DNA of 21,163 nt from a virus, in the IMG/VR virus record IMGVR_UViG_3300033388_003831, positions 1-21,163 of that record; one strand, given 5' to 3'. Position numbers and translations under genes: made by a program. Shown one piece after another: positions 9,204-17,874 of this stretch (within the stretch, counting starts at the first letter, position 1; every line of letters begins with the position of its first letter). Under the pieces are notes generated by a model, which saw only the letters and a program-made list of their open reading frames with translations, was not told the DNA's origin and made no database searches.

Positions 9204-9566
9204 TTAGTGCATATGAGCATTTCTCTTACGCACAGGTCTATGGAACACAGGGTCCTTAGACTTTTCTTCCTTAGCTTTTTCCTCAGCCTCTTTTTTATCT
9301 TTAGCATCAGCTTTAGCCTTTTTATCAGCTTCTTTCTTAGCTTTTGCTTTAGCTTCCTTTTCAGCTTTAGCTTTAGCTTTTTTCTCAGCATCCTTAATCT
9401 TCTTTTGCTCTTCTTTCTGTTTAGCTAACATTAATTTGATAGTATCTCCTTTCGTAGTTACTTTCTTACTAATCTTAGTTCTCTTGTGAAGATCTAAAGT
9501 TTTTAATTCAGCAAGAGTAAAAGCTCTAAGCTGCTCTCTTGTATAGGTTACATTTACTTTTTCCAT
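9204..9566 (-). CDS. Lys/Ala/Glu-rich low-complexity protein
   Basis: The product is 120 residues. Residues 1-50 are an ordinary sequence (YTREQLRAFTLAELKTLDLH, then a basic patch RTKISKKVTTKGD) that might be a small SAP- or HeH-like helical module. Residues about 50-105 are almost only Lys, Ala, Glu and Asp, with repeats such as KAKAEKEAKAKAKKEADKKA, and should form a long single helix or histone-H1-like tail. The end (PVFHRPVRKRNAHMH) is again basic with histidines. It lies between the neck-like and decoration-like genes, so it is probably a minor virion or assembly protein, perhaps touching DNA. I do not recognise a family. Open frames on the other strand here are artefacts of the lysine codons. 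Confidence 0.7.
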   Translation of the reverse strand: MEKVNVTYTREQLRAFTLAELKTLDLHKRTKISKKVTTKGDTIKLMLAKQKEEQKKIKDAEKKAKAKAEKEAKAKAKKEADKKAKADAKDKKEAEEKAKEEKSKDPVFHRPVRKRNAHMH

Positions 9567-9575
9567 AACAATATT

Positions 9576-10217
9576 TTAATTCTGGTTATTCATTTCATTT
9601 TGATTAAGTTGATAATTCAACTGTTGTTCAGTTGTAGCCATCATCTTACTCACAGCAATACGAACAATCTCTTCGTGTGTAAACTCTGGTAATTCACAGT
9701 TTACATTATTACTAGGATTATTTCTATCTAAACGAACATTAGTTGGTCGTTTAAGATATTTGAGTGTGTAATTTAATGGGTCATTATCAGAAATAATAGA
9801 TATAACATTATTAGTTCCATCGTTACCTTCTGTATAACCTGGATTAGTATCATCGTTCTTATTAAATGGATCGTGTTGATTTTCGGCAACATCATCTAAT
9901 TGAACGGGAGATATCTTTTCCCAAGTTGTACCATTCCCACAAGACTTGTTAAATTCACCCATAAGGGCCAATGTGAACATATATTCTTGTATCGCATCTA
10001 AATTAATAGATGAAGTATTAGAACCAGTACTTTGTCTCACTAATGGTATTAACTCACTTCGTGTTCTTTCATCGAGTTCAAATTCACGATATCTCGATTC
10101 TGCAAATTGTGGTTGCGCTAGATTAAGAAACCTATCCTTTTCTTCATCAGAAAACCAAGGAGAGTCTGCTTTATCTAAAAGCAAATCACAATATTCATGC
10201 ATTTCGAGTATGTTCAT
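9576..10217 (-). CDS. Neck / adaptor-like virion protein
   Basis: This 213-residue protein begins with EMHEYCDLLLDKADSPWFSDEE, then DRFLNLAQPQFAESRYREFE and RSELIPLV. This layout is common in small structural proteins of Bacteroidetes phages, where a helical N terminus (FLN.AQ..F...RY..FE) precedes a beta part. The middle (about residues 110-150) is Asn/Asp-rich and probably a loop, and the last 20 residues are Gln/Asn-rich. It starts one base after the preceding stop and is followed by the Lys-rich protein 9 bases on. Position after the capsid gene suggests an adaptor or ring bound to the portal. The family resemblance is moderate and comes from memory; no enzyme motif is seen. Confidence 0.6.
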   Translation of the reverse strand: MNILEMHEYCDLLLDKADSPWFSDEEKDRFLNLAQPQFAESRYREFELDERTRSELIPLVRQSTGSNTSSINLDAIQEYMFTLALMGEFNKSCGNGTTWEKISPVQLDDVAENQHDPFNKNDDTNPGYTEGNDGTNNVISIISDNDPLNYTLKYLKRPTNVRLDRNNPSNNVNCELPEFTHEEIVRIAVSKMMATTEQQLNYQLNQNEMNNQN

Positions 10218-10218
10218 T

Positions 10219-10905
10219 CTATTTCAATTCTTTACGAATACTTGGGTGTAAGTCATCGTTTTCTCTCAACCATTCAAGAGCTAGTTCAAAAGTTGTCCCT
10301 ATAGTTTGTTCTTTAAATTTAAAGACACCATTTGACTTAGTAAACAATCCTTTCTCAATACCAGCTCTAATCATAATTTTGAGTTCTCTATCCTCATTTT
10401 CCCATTCGTTAATAACATTTTGAGGATCTTCTTGTACCTTATCATAAAGTTTCCTTTTGATAGCAGTAGGTGAACTACGCTCTTTAATTGTAACTAAAAG
10501 TACTCTAGCAAAACTCTTAACCTCATCATCAGATAATTTCTGAATGATTCCGTTAGCTTTTGCCTCTAAATCCTTAGCAAGAACAAAATTATTATCCTCA
10601 ACTTCGTGATTTATGAGTTTAAGAACAGGGTTGGCACCCTTTACATAAATAGGGTGCAACCTTACCTGTTCGTATGTTAGTCTATCGTTTAAATCAGAAA
10701 GGTTCAACAATATCTTTTTCTGAACTTTAAGAACTCTTTCAGCTCCATGTTGATCAACATATAGTCGTTTCTTTCCGTCGATTAAATAATCTCTAATGAC
10801 TATTGTACCAGTCTTTTTAGGGTTCAATAATCTTATTTCTGCAAATCCCTCTGCAGGTACTCCTTCCACTAATTTCTTAATAGCAGTTTTGTTTAGTGTT
10901 TCCAT
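10219..10905 (-). CDS. Unrecognised protein after the major capsid gene
   Basis: This encodes 228 residues with a mixed alpha/beta look. Residues about 15-70 seem beta-rich (IRLLNPKKTGTIVIRDYLID), the middle is helical and basic, and residues about 165-220 (LKIMIRAGIEKGLFTKSNGVFKF, then a Trp-containing helix) resemble a small winged-helix-like unit. It is the only gene in this operon with a clear Shine-Dalgarno (AAAGGA, 7 bases from the ATG), so its expression may be set separately from its neighbours. It stops one base before the next start. It could be a capsid-assembly or DNA-binding virion protein; I cannot name a family. Confidence 0.65.
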   Translation of the reverse strand: METLNKTAIKKLVEGVPAEGFAEIRLLNPKKTGTIVIRDYLIDGKKRLYVDQHGAERVLKVQKKILLNLSDLNDRLTYEQVRLHPIYVKGANPVLKLINHEVEDNNFVLAKDLEAKANGIIQKLSDDEVKSFARVLLVTIKERSSPTAIKRKLYDKVQEDPQNVINEWENEDRELKIMIRAGIEKGLFTKSNGVFKFKEQTIGTTFELALEWLRENDDLHPSIRKELK

Positions 10906-10912
10906 TTCTTTT

Positions 10913-10918
10913 TCCTTT
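10913..10918 (-). promoter_or_regulatory. Ribosome binding site AAAGGA
   Basis: Reading leftward, AAAGGA is followed by 7 bases and then the ATG at 10905. This is a normal Shine-Dalgarno and stands out, because the starts at 411, 1575, 7207, 9171, 9566, 10217, 12334, 13607, 15862, 19736 and 21041 have none. It fixes the start of the 228-residue protein. Confidence 0.65.
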
Positions 10919-10960
10919 ACTAAAAGTGATTAAACAATAATTAATTTAAAATAATATCAA

Positions 10961-12334
10961 TTAAGCAAATACTAATTGACCACAAGAAAGAGGGTTTCTT
11001 ACGATGATACCTGATTCACATAGGTACTCACAAGTAAATGCATCTCTTGCGTTAGCAGCTTTCATTGATTTTTGGTCAAATGGGTCAACCATTCCAGGAA
11101 TATATTTTACAATCATTCCTCTGTCGATACCACCTGCACCTTTAACTTTTCTTTCGATGTTAGAAACTCCATCAGTAGTTCCCATATCTAAGAATACCAT
11201 TCTAAATGATTCAACCGGAGCACCAGAAACTGGGTCAATGTTGTTACCATGTAAGTTTGGATCATCAAATAATGGATTGTGAACTAAAGTCATTGTGTGC
11301 CCTAAAGCATTGTATGACGTAAAGTTTACACCAATGTTCATTTCTTCTCCAGTTTGAGCATCGTAGATTAAGTTACCAGAAGGGTAAACTAAATCTTTCA
11401 TAGCTCTATGGAATGCAACTTTACCTTGAGTACCAGTAAATACAAACCATCTTGAAGATTTATTTCCAGTGTTAAGAGATAACTGAGCTAAGAAGTCAGT
11501 AATTCTTTCTTCTGTTAATGTACCATTGTACGTATCGATGTTTGCAGCATCAATTTGTCTTAATAGACCATCACCAGTAACAACTGGACGACCTTGATTA
11601 TCAGTAACAGTAGAATTACCGTTAGCATCCATAGTAGTTACATCGTACCAATCTTTTAATTCTTTTTGATACAAGAACTCATCTCTTGTAATTTGCTCAT
11701 CAGTAAAGAACCATAATCTTTGACCGTTGTTCTCAACCCAAGTAATATCAGTTAAAGCTGAACCAGAGATTGATTTAGACTTTCTTGAAATACTAATGTA
11801 GTTGATATACCAGTCTGGATAAACGTGGTTCTCATATCCTCTATCAGAACTTTCAGGGAAAGCATTACCAACAGTATTAACTGTAGTTGCAGCAGTTAAA
11901 GATGCAGCAGAAACAGCATAGTTAGGATCAGTAGATTGAGGTTTGAATGAGAAAGTGTAACCACCAGTAGTTGGAGTTGGCTCACCCATAACAATAGCTT
12001 GATTTCCATCAGCAAATCTTACAGTATCGTAAGGGTTTAAGAAGTTTTCTTCAAATTCTACAGAGAACTGAGTTAAACCAGCACCATTACCAGTATTAGT
12101 TCCAGTACAAGTAGAAGGTCTATTAGTTCTTCCTAATATTGGCCATCTAAATGCATTTTCACCAATCATTTCTTCTTTAGCGAATTTTCCTAAACCATCT
12201 ACTAAATAACTAATAGAATATTGTGGAAATTGTCTGATAATCGTTTTAGCGATTTCAGGATACTTTAACAAGTTAGTTGTTAAAGAGTTTGATTCTACGG
12301 TATCTTTACCGTATGTACCTTTATGATATTTCAT
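10961..12334 (-). CDS. Major capsid protein (HK97 fold expected)
   Basis: This encodes 457 residues. The segment GDGLLRQIDAANIDTYNG, then EERITDFLAQLSLNTGNKSS, RWFVFTGTQGK and FHRAMKDLVYP (about residues 257-324), is the look of crAss-like and Bacteroidetes-phage major capsid proteins. The N terminus (TNLLKYPEIAKTIIRQFPQY) would be the N-arm, and residues about 85-165 contain a Thr/Gly/Ser-rich loop or insertion. It follows the portal and scaffold-like genes in the usual order. The start at ATG 12334 lies behind a 58-base AT-rich leader without Shine-Dalgarno. The HK97 fold is known for the family and not visible directly. No N-terminal scaffold domain is obvious, in agreement with a separate scaffold gene just upstream. 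Confidence 0.85.
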   Translation of the reverse strand: MKYHKGTYGKDTVESNSLTTNLLKYPEIAKTIIRQFPQYSISYLVDGLGKFAKEEMIGENAFRWPILGRTNRPSTCTGTNTGNGAGLTQFSVEFEENFLNPYDTVRFADGNQAIVMGEPTPTTGGYTFSFKPQSTDPNYAVSAASLTAATTVNTVGNAFPESSDRGYENHVYPDWYINYISISRKSKSISGSALTDITWVENNGQRLWFFTDEQITRDEFLYQKELKDWYDVTTMDANGNSTVTDNQGRPVVTGDGLLRQIDAANIDTYNGTLTEERITDFLAQLSLNTGNKSSRWFVFTGTQGKVAFHRAMKDLVYPSGNLIYDAQTGEEMNIGVNFTSYNALGHTMTLVHNPLFDDPNLHGNNIDPVSGAPVESFRMVFLDMGTTDGVSNIERKVKGAGGIDRGMIVKYIPGMVDPFDQKSMKAANARDAFTCEYLCESGIIVRNPLSCGQLVFA

Positions 12335-12392
12335 AACAAAACATTTTTAGTTTATAAATAATTTTAAAATATTTTGCAAAAACATAAATATC

Positions 12393-13607
12393 TTACTTTT
12401 TCTTACCATTCGATGTAAACTTACTTACATCAAATTCATCAGAACCAGCAGGATCTCTATACCTCTGCTTATCTGAAACATCTGGATTCCCAATATCATC
12501 GAGAATTTCTTGCTTGCCCTTATTAAATCCCTTGTTCTTAGCAGCTTTAAGAATAACATCTTTGTTTTTCCATAGCCAAGCCGCCTCTGATAGATTAGCC
12601 GGATTATCTGTAACCTCATTTAAGAAGTTACCCGATGTAATATACTCAAGGTGGTTTTTACGGATTTCAGGAAGTTTATTCTCATCCTTTGACATCTTCA
12701 TATCGAACATTGTATCGATACCATTAAGATGGTCCGTAAGCTCCTTAACTGCATTATCTCTATCTTGCTGTTGCTTTGCCTCAGCATCTTTGTTAGAATT
12801 AATAACAGATTGTTGTTCCCTTTCAATAGCACTATCAAGTCCGTTTCTAATTTTCTTAGCCTCAAACTTTAGAGTGTTATTATCAGTATGTACATCAATC
12901 GCTTCATTGATTTCCTCTTCAGAGAATCTTTGCTGTTTCAATTCAAGTCTAACAAGCTCTTCATCAGTTTTCTTCTTTAAGTTCTTAAAGGTAGTAATCT
13001 TCTTACTATCAACAGAACCAAGCTCTAACTTTCTAAGCCTATCATTCTCAGCTTGAATACTTTCAAGAGTCTCTTTAAATTCATCAACAGTTTTAGCTTC
13101 AAAACCTAATTTATCAGCTACAACTAAATAAGCATCATCTAAAGAACCTTGACTTTGATTACCTTCACCGTCTCCGTTTCCAGCATCATCGTCACTATTA
13201 TCATTTGAATCATCGTTAGAATCATCATTTGAATTTTCATTATCATTATTCTGATTATCTCCTTCGCCATCACCCTCTCCATCATTTCCTTCATCTCCAT
13301 CTCCCTCGTAAGCATCCCAGCTAAAATCATCTCCATCATCATTCCCATCGTTTCCATCATCGCCAGAATCACCAGAGCCATCTCCATCTCCTTCTCCATC
13401 TTCACCTTTATCGCCACTTCCCTCATCGCCTGAATTATTGTCAGGTTTATTTTCTTGAGAAGCTATGCTTGAAAATGCATCAGCATCAAAATTATCTCCA
13501 TCTCCGGAATTACCGTTGTCAGAATTTTCATTACCTTCATTACCAACACCAGAATCGTTATTCCCAGTGCCTTGTTCTTCTTGGTTGTTTTCGTTGTCTT
13601 TTTCCAT
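12393..13607 (-). CDS. Acidic scaffold-like protein
   Basis: From the ATG at 13607 the product has 404 residues. An in-frame TTG start at 13631 would add eight residues but is less likely. Residues 1-155 are an extremely acidic low-complexity region of Asp, Glu, Gly, Asn and Ser. Residues about 160-290 are helical and charged with coiled-coil character (for example ESIQAENDRLRKLELG). The C terminus (about 375-404) is basic and ends in Lys-Lys-Lys, which would suit binding to capsid protein. Location between portal and major capsid genes and the helical nature fit a phage scaffolding protein. No protease motif is visible. The very acidic arm is unusual in length; its purpose is unknown. Confidence 0.7.
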   Translation of the reverse strand: MEKDNENNQEEQGTGNNDSGVGNEGNENSDNGNSGDGDNFDADAFSSIASQENKPDNNSGDEGSGDKGEDGEGDGDGSGDSGDDGNDGNDDGDDFSWDAYEGDGDEGNDGEGDGEGDNQNNDNENSNDDSNDDSNDNSDDDAGNGDGEGNQSQGSLDDAYLVVADKLGFEAKTVDEFKETLESIQAENDRLRKLELGSVDSKKITTFKNLKKKTDEELVRLELKQQRFSEEEINEAIDVHTDNNTLKFEAKKIRNGLDSAIEREQQSVINSNKDAEAKQQQDRDNAVKELTDHLNGIDTMFDMKMSKDENKLPEIRKNHLEYITSGNFLNEVTDNPANLSEAAWLWKNKDVILKAAKNKGFNKGKQEILDDIGNPDVSDKQRYRDPAGSDEFDVSKFTSNGKKK

Positions 13608-13648
13608 AACGTTTACATTTAAATTAAACAATCAATTACAAATATATA

Positions 13649-15862
13649 TTATTTTTCTGAAACCGTTGCTTCAGACATTTGCTCGTTATCTTGAGCAGTA
13701 CTTTCTAACATAGTTTGATCTAACTTAGCTCTACGCTCTTCCGTTTGCATATCTTCCTTATGTTCTAAGTCATTACCTTGCCTCACACTATTTCCTTCTT
13801 CTTTTATCTGAGCAACAGTAATATCAGCATTAGCTTTAATCTTAGCAACCTCAAGAGGTACCTCAATTTTTCTACCCTCTATCTCATTAGCTGTGTCAGT
13901 AGCGGCAACCTTACGTTCTTCAAGTTCAGCTTGTTGTTCACGTATTGCTTGCAACCCTTGAGTTAAAATACTTTCAACCTCACTTGAAGTTTCAGCATTA
14001 ACAGATTTAATTACAGCCACAGGATCAACTTGACCAGTTGAAGCATATCTTTCAAGAATAGCCTTAATCTCATTTTTACGCTGAACTTCTTTCCCACTAT
14101 TTTCAACAAATATTCCATACTCATCAAGAGCAATAGATTTATCTATTTCAAATGTTTCCATTCCAGTATCGCCAAAAATATTAGCCATTCTACCCTCATT
14201 ACCCCAAGCAACTTTCATTAATCCAGCCATAGACTGAAATACATCTCCAATTAACTTATAATGTAAATCAAATAATGGAGCAGTAATCAAAGTAGATTGC
14301 ATTACGTTTCTTTCCGTAACACCAACTAAATCTCCTGATTTCTGAACACCACTACGAGCAGCGCTAATACCAGTTAACTTATCAGCAGTTTCCTCAATCA
14401 TTATTTTCAGATTAACCATCTGAGCAACAGATTGTGATAACGTAAAGTCAACTTGTTGGAATTGGTTGAATGAATTGGTTTGCATTCCCTCAGCCTTATT
14501 ATTAATAAGAATAAGACCTGTATTCTTAGCGTGATAGAATACATCTTCTAATGGAACACCTTTAGGTTTTTGAGAAGTATCGTACACAATAGCTTTACCA
14601 CCAGCTCTTGACATAGCAAGCTCTATCTGGTACATTGTGATATTAAGTAATATTTGTAAGTTTTTAAGAGAATCAACTATACTTAATGTTTCGCCATTAA
14701 AGTTGTTTCTAATAACACCATGATAATCGAATAATGCATTAGCATAGTTTTCCTCAAACCTTATTTGATTTGGTTTTCTACCCCAATCAATTAACGTATC
14801 GTGTCCAATAAGTGTAGCCTGGTGTATATCATTAATTGGTTTACTAACAATTTCTTCCCCAGCCTTTGCTTTATAATTGTCAGCAACTTTCTTGTAATAA
14901 GGATTTTCAGGGTCATAAGGATTTGGAGAAACTTTATGTTTAACCATTCTAATACTCTTCCATTGAAGATGAACAACTCTAATCTTTAAGTTTCTACTTT
15001 CATCATACGAATAGAAATCCCAAATATCAGAACCATTATTATTACCTTGTAAAGCACCATTCTCTAATTCTTCAAGTTCAGTAAGTTGTTTCTTTGTAAG
15101 CTTATGAGAATATTGGTCTACAACTTCATTTAATGTTTTCCAATTATCTTGACCAACATATTTAGAATCTTTTAAATCTTCTTTGTCAATATCAACATCG
15201 TATAACATTACACGAGGATCCATTCTCTCCGCATAAGGGTCACCATTCTTGATATATGTATAATAAAATTCTTTACCGGTAATTCCTAAATCATAGAAAC
15301 CTCTTTTAAAAGAACTTTTTAAATCCCATTTTTCAACACAATATCTTAAACCTACATGAACTTGCTCTTCAATAGCATTTCTGAATTTAAGATTTTTATA
15401 TCTTTCTATATCCTCTGGAACTTCTTGACCTACATTCTCATCAGGTATTGGCATACCGATAGCCTTCTCAATATCTCTACGTATAGGCCTCATTAATACT
15501 TCCGCAGCTAAACTAATCTTCTCTTCATTCTTTCTACGGATAGCATTACGATTAATTACTTGAACAGTAAATTGTAATGGTTGACTTATTAACTCACCAG
15601 CTAATAAATCTAATTTAGGCATAATGATAGGATAGTTAACAAAACGAGCTGGAGATGTAATTCCATACATATCCGTTACATACTCAAATTGTTTATGATC
15701 AAACTTTCCTGAAGCTATTAAATAATTTTCGTGGTCTTTTCTTCTTGAATCAATGAACCTATCATATCCCTTATGGTATCTAAGTATTGAGTTAACACAA
15801 TCTAAGTGCCATTCCTCATTTTTCTGTTTGAAGGGAATATTCTGTTTAGGAAAGTCGTTCAT
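13649..15862 (-). CDS. Portal protein
   Basis: The 737-residue product follows the large terminase gene by 8 bases and has the size of a crAss-like portal. The core includes DRFIDSRRKDHENYLIASG near residue 35, VNYPIIMPKLDLLAGELIS near 78 and a Gly/Ser-rich stretch with SGDLVGVTERNVMQSTLIT near 510, consistent with the stem/crown of a portal. Residues about 635-737 are a long charged helix (QQAELEERKVAATDTANEIE onward), probably the coiled barrel or tail inside the head. Twelve copies would form the ring through which DNA is packaged. The start ATG at 15862 has no Shine-Dalgarno. The identification rests on gene order, length and pattern together. Confidence 0.85.
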   Translation of the reverse strand: MNDFPKQNIPFKQKNEEWHLDCVNSILRYHKGYDRFIDSRRKDHENYLIASGKFDHKQFEYVTDMYGITSPARFVNYPIIMPKLDLLAGELISQPLQFTVQVINRNAIRRKNEEKISLAAEVLMRPIRRDIEKAIGMPIPDENVGQEVPEDIERYKNLKFRNAIEEQVHVGLRYCVEKWDLKSSFKRGFYDLGITGKEFYYTYIKNGDPYAERMDPRVMLYDVDIDKEDLKDSKYVGQDNWKTLNEVVDQYSHKLTKKQLTELEELENGALQGNNNGSDIWDFYSYDESRNLKIRVVHLQWKSIRMVKHKVSPNPYDPENPYYKKVADNYKAKAGEEIVSKPINDIHQATLIGHDTLIDWGRKPNQIRFEENYANALFDYHGVIRNNFNGETLSIVDSLKNLQILLNITMYQIELAMSRAGGKAIVYDTSQKPKGVPLEDVFYHAKNTGLILINNKAEGMQTNSFNQFQQVDFTLSQSVAQMVNLKIMIEETADKLTGISAARSGVQKSGDLVGVTERNVMQSTLITAPLFDLHYKLIGDVFQSMAGLMKVAWGNEGRMANIFGDTGMETFEIDKSIALDEYGIFVENSGKEVQRKNEIKAILERYASTGQVDPVAVIKSVNAETSSEVESILTQGLQAIREQQAELEERKVAATDTANEIEGRKIEVPLEVAKIKANADITVAQIKEEGNSVRQGNDLEHKEDMQTEERRAKLDQTMLESTAQDNEQMSEATVSEK

Positions 15863-15870
15863 ACAATTTA

Positions 15871-17874
15871 CTAATTATCATCATCTAAATCGTAATCAAA
15901 AGTAGGTAATCTTTTTCTATTACCAAAACCATTGTTCTTTCTATTGGCACCAGACAAACTTACGGTACCATCATCGGACCTTGAAAACTCTGGTAGACCT
16001 GCCATTTTCTCTAGCTTTTCCTCTTTACTACTATCAATTATATTTTTTAGGTTATCCATATCGTGTATTAAAGCCATACCGAAAGCCATAACCCTATCTG
16101 TATTTTTCCTACCATATACGGAGAACTCATTTAACAGTTTCAAGAAATAAATATCTTCCCAATGTTTTTTAATGTATTCATCCACCAATTCAGTCAACAA
16201 CTTCTTTTGGAATGTTTTCATATGAATACCATACCTATTTGTTACTTGACTCCAAGGACTATCTGCAGCACGAGGACGTTCTTTCAGATATCTTGTCATT
16301 TTATTATCTATAAAATATTTTAAGAAACCATCATCATTGTACTCAACCAATATTTGGGTATCATACATAATAGCTAGTTTCAAACAATTCTCATAGAACT
16401 TCTCTTTAGAGTAAGGTCTATCAGTATAGAACGCCACAGGTAATTCACCTATTGTATTCTGATTAACAAACCTACGATATACACACATACAACCTTTAGA
16501 CCTATCCCCTTGTTCAGAAGCAGGTTTTTTCATTTCTTCTAATTCATCATCTATGTGGTAAGGATCCACAGCTGACAAGTGTATATTTTTAAACCCATCG
16601 ATTGGTTGTTCAACAAGTTCAAATGGATAAGCATCTTCTTCAATACTCTCTGGAACAATTAATTCACCATTAGCTTTATCTTCCCATTCATAAACTACGA
16701 CTGGCTTACTTCCAAATATTTCTTTTCCATCTTTATCTTTACCCCACTCTAATCTTGCACGCTGTACTCTTTGAAAGGAAGGATTTGTATTGATATTAGA
16801 TATCTGTTTATTAATCTTCTCTAAATCAAATGGAGTACCACCACTACGATAAAAAGCGTGTTCTACCTCTAGTGGATTCTCTTGTAAGTAAGAATAATAC
16901 GTTTGTAAATCTCCAGTATCTTTTCTACGTTGAGCTTCTGCCAATACAAATTTCTCAGCACCAGCTGTATCAGATATACCAGTACTCATATCAAAGAAAC
17001 TACCAAATACTTTAGAAGCCTTAATGAATACAGGTTTAAGATTATACCTTTCAGCATTATAATACATCTCCATAAAGTCATCAGACTCTACTTCCATATT
17101 ATTTGAGGTACCACCAATGATTGGTGTACCAAAGAAAATATCTCCCTCTTTAAAACAATCCTCAGAAGATTCAAATGACCTTTTAAGTTTTAGGAACTCC
17201 CCAGCCTCTTCAAATACCATATAGTTCAATGAGGTACCACGAAAAGCATTAGGCTTTTCCATTACCCTAAAATGTATCATTGACTTAGTTCCTTTTTCCA
17301 CCCAAATACCATCTATCTTCTCCTTATATCCAGACATCAGTATCTCTTCATTATTATGAAGTATCTTATTTCTTAATTCAGGGGGTAGCTCATTGTATGA
17401 TAACAGTAGTTTTTTTCTAAAATCTTGAACATAATCTTCTTTTTGAGCACCTAAACCATTTTCAGAATGAGGATACATAGTCCACTCGTGTAACAATGTA
17501 TTCGCATTCATAAACGAAAACCCTTTACGCCTTGCTTTTACAACGATTATTCCATAACCACCTTTGTTATCTTTACCATCACCATATTTAGCGTGATATA
17601 TTTCAAGAAAATATTCATGATCTTGGTCACGATAACGTGGTGGTATCATAGATTTACGCCTTGCTCCTTCTGCAAGACCATGTATTTTAGAGAAATTTAA
17701 ATAGAAATAATAATTTGGTGGTATCCAGGAGCCACCAGTTGGTTTAAACCCATGCTTTAATCTATGCATTTGTTCTTTCCAATAAGCAAAATACTCAGCT
17801 GTATTATGCTTTAACTTTCTGTAATCTTGATTTCTATCAAAAATTACTGGAGAATATTTTTCTGCAGATATCAT
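15871..17874 (-). CDS. terL: Large terminase subunit
   Basis: This 667-residue DNA-packaging motor has an N-terminal ATPase and a C-terminal nuclease. An ATP-binding motif of non-classical form, VVKARRKGFSF, lies at residues 111-121, Walker B-like MVFEEAG at 219-225 and the coupling segment FFGTPIIGG at 247-255. RNase H-type nuclease motifs are DPYHID (D437), ILVEYNDD (E511, D514/D515) and NTDRVMAFGMAL (D593). The acidic tail (YDLDDDN) is short. The start ATG overlaps the previous stop as ATGA (17871-17874). It cuts concatemeric DNA and pumps it through the portal encoded just after it. All motifs needed for activity appear present, apart from the atypical P-loop discussed in the findings. 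Confidence 0.92.
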   Translation of the reverse strand: MISAEKYSPVIFDRNQDYRKLKHNTAEYFAYWKEQMHRLKHGFKPTGGSWIPPNYYFYLNFSKIHGLAEGARRKSMIPPRYRDQDHEYFLEIYHAKYGDGKDNKGGYGIIVVKARRKGFSFMNANTLLHEWTMYPHSENGLGAQKEDYVQDFRKKLLLSYNELPPELRNKILHNNEEILMSGYKEKIDGIWVEKGTKSMIHFRVMEKPNAFRGTSLNYMVFEEAGEFLKLKRSFESSEDCFKEGDIFFGTPIIGGTSNNMEVESDDFMEMYYNAERYNLKPVFIKASKVFGSFFDMSTGISDTAGAEKFVLAEAQRRKDTGDLQTYYSYLQENPLEVEHAFYRSGGTPFDLEKINKQISNINTNPSFQRVQRARLEWGKDKDGKEIFGSKPVVVYEWEDKANGELIVPESIEEDAYPFELVEQPIDGFKNIHLSAVDPYHIDDELEEMKKPASEQGDRSKGCMCVYRRFVNQNTIGELPVAFYTDRPYSKEKFYENCLKLAIMYDTQILVEYNDDGFLKYFIDNKMTRYLKERPRAADSPWSQVTNRYGIHMKTFQKKLLTELVDEYIKKHWEDIYFLKLLNEFSVYGRKNTDRVMAFGMALIHDMDNLKNIIDSSKEEKLEKMAGLPEFSRSDDGTVSLSGANRKNNGFGNRKRLPTFDYDLDDDN

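Noticed and set aside
9183-9428. Plus-strand open frame coding for a Phe/Ser/Leu-rich 81-residue protein
   Set aside because: It is the reverse of lysine and alanine codons of the Lys-rich gene at 9204-9566; long Phe/Ser runs with no start signal are typical of such shadows.
12335-12392. Possible promoter before the major capsid gene (TATGTTTTTG on the minus strand)
   Set aside because: It fits TAnnTTTG only loosely, lacks a -33 element, and such AT-rich matches are expected by chance; not strong enough to list.
12514-13056. Plus-strand 180-residue open frame
   Set aside because: It lies wholly opposite the helical part of the scaffold-like gene and is a Ser/Leu/Phe-rich artefact of its codon use.
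13139-13490. Apparent DNA minisatellite of CATC/TCC-type repeats
   Set aside because: The repetition follows codons for Asp, Gly, Asn and Glu in the acidic arm and has no fixed repeat unit, so it is protein low complexity rather than a DNA repeat.
13607-13631. Upstream TTG start adding eight residues to the scaffold-like protein
   Set aside because: A normal ATG eight codons later gives the acidic start seen in the rest of the arm, and the added residues are of different composition.
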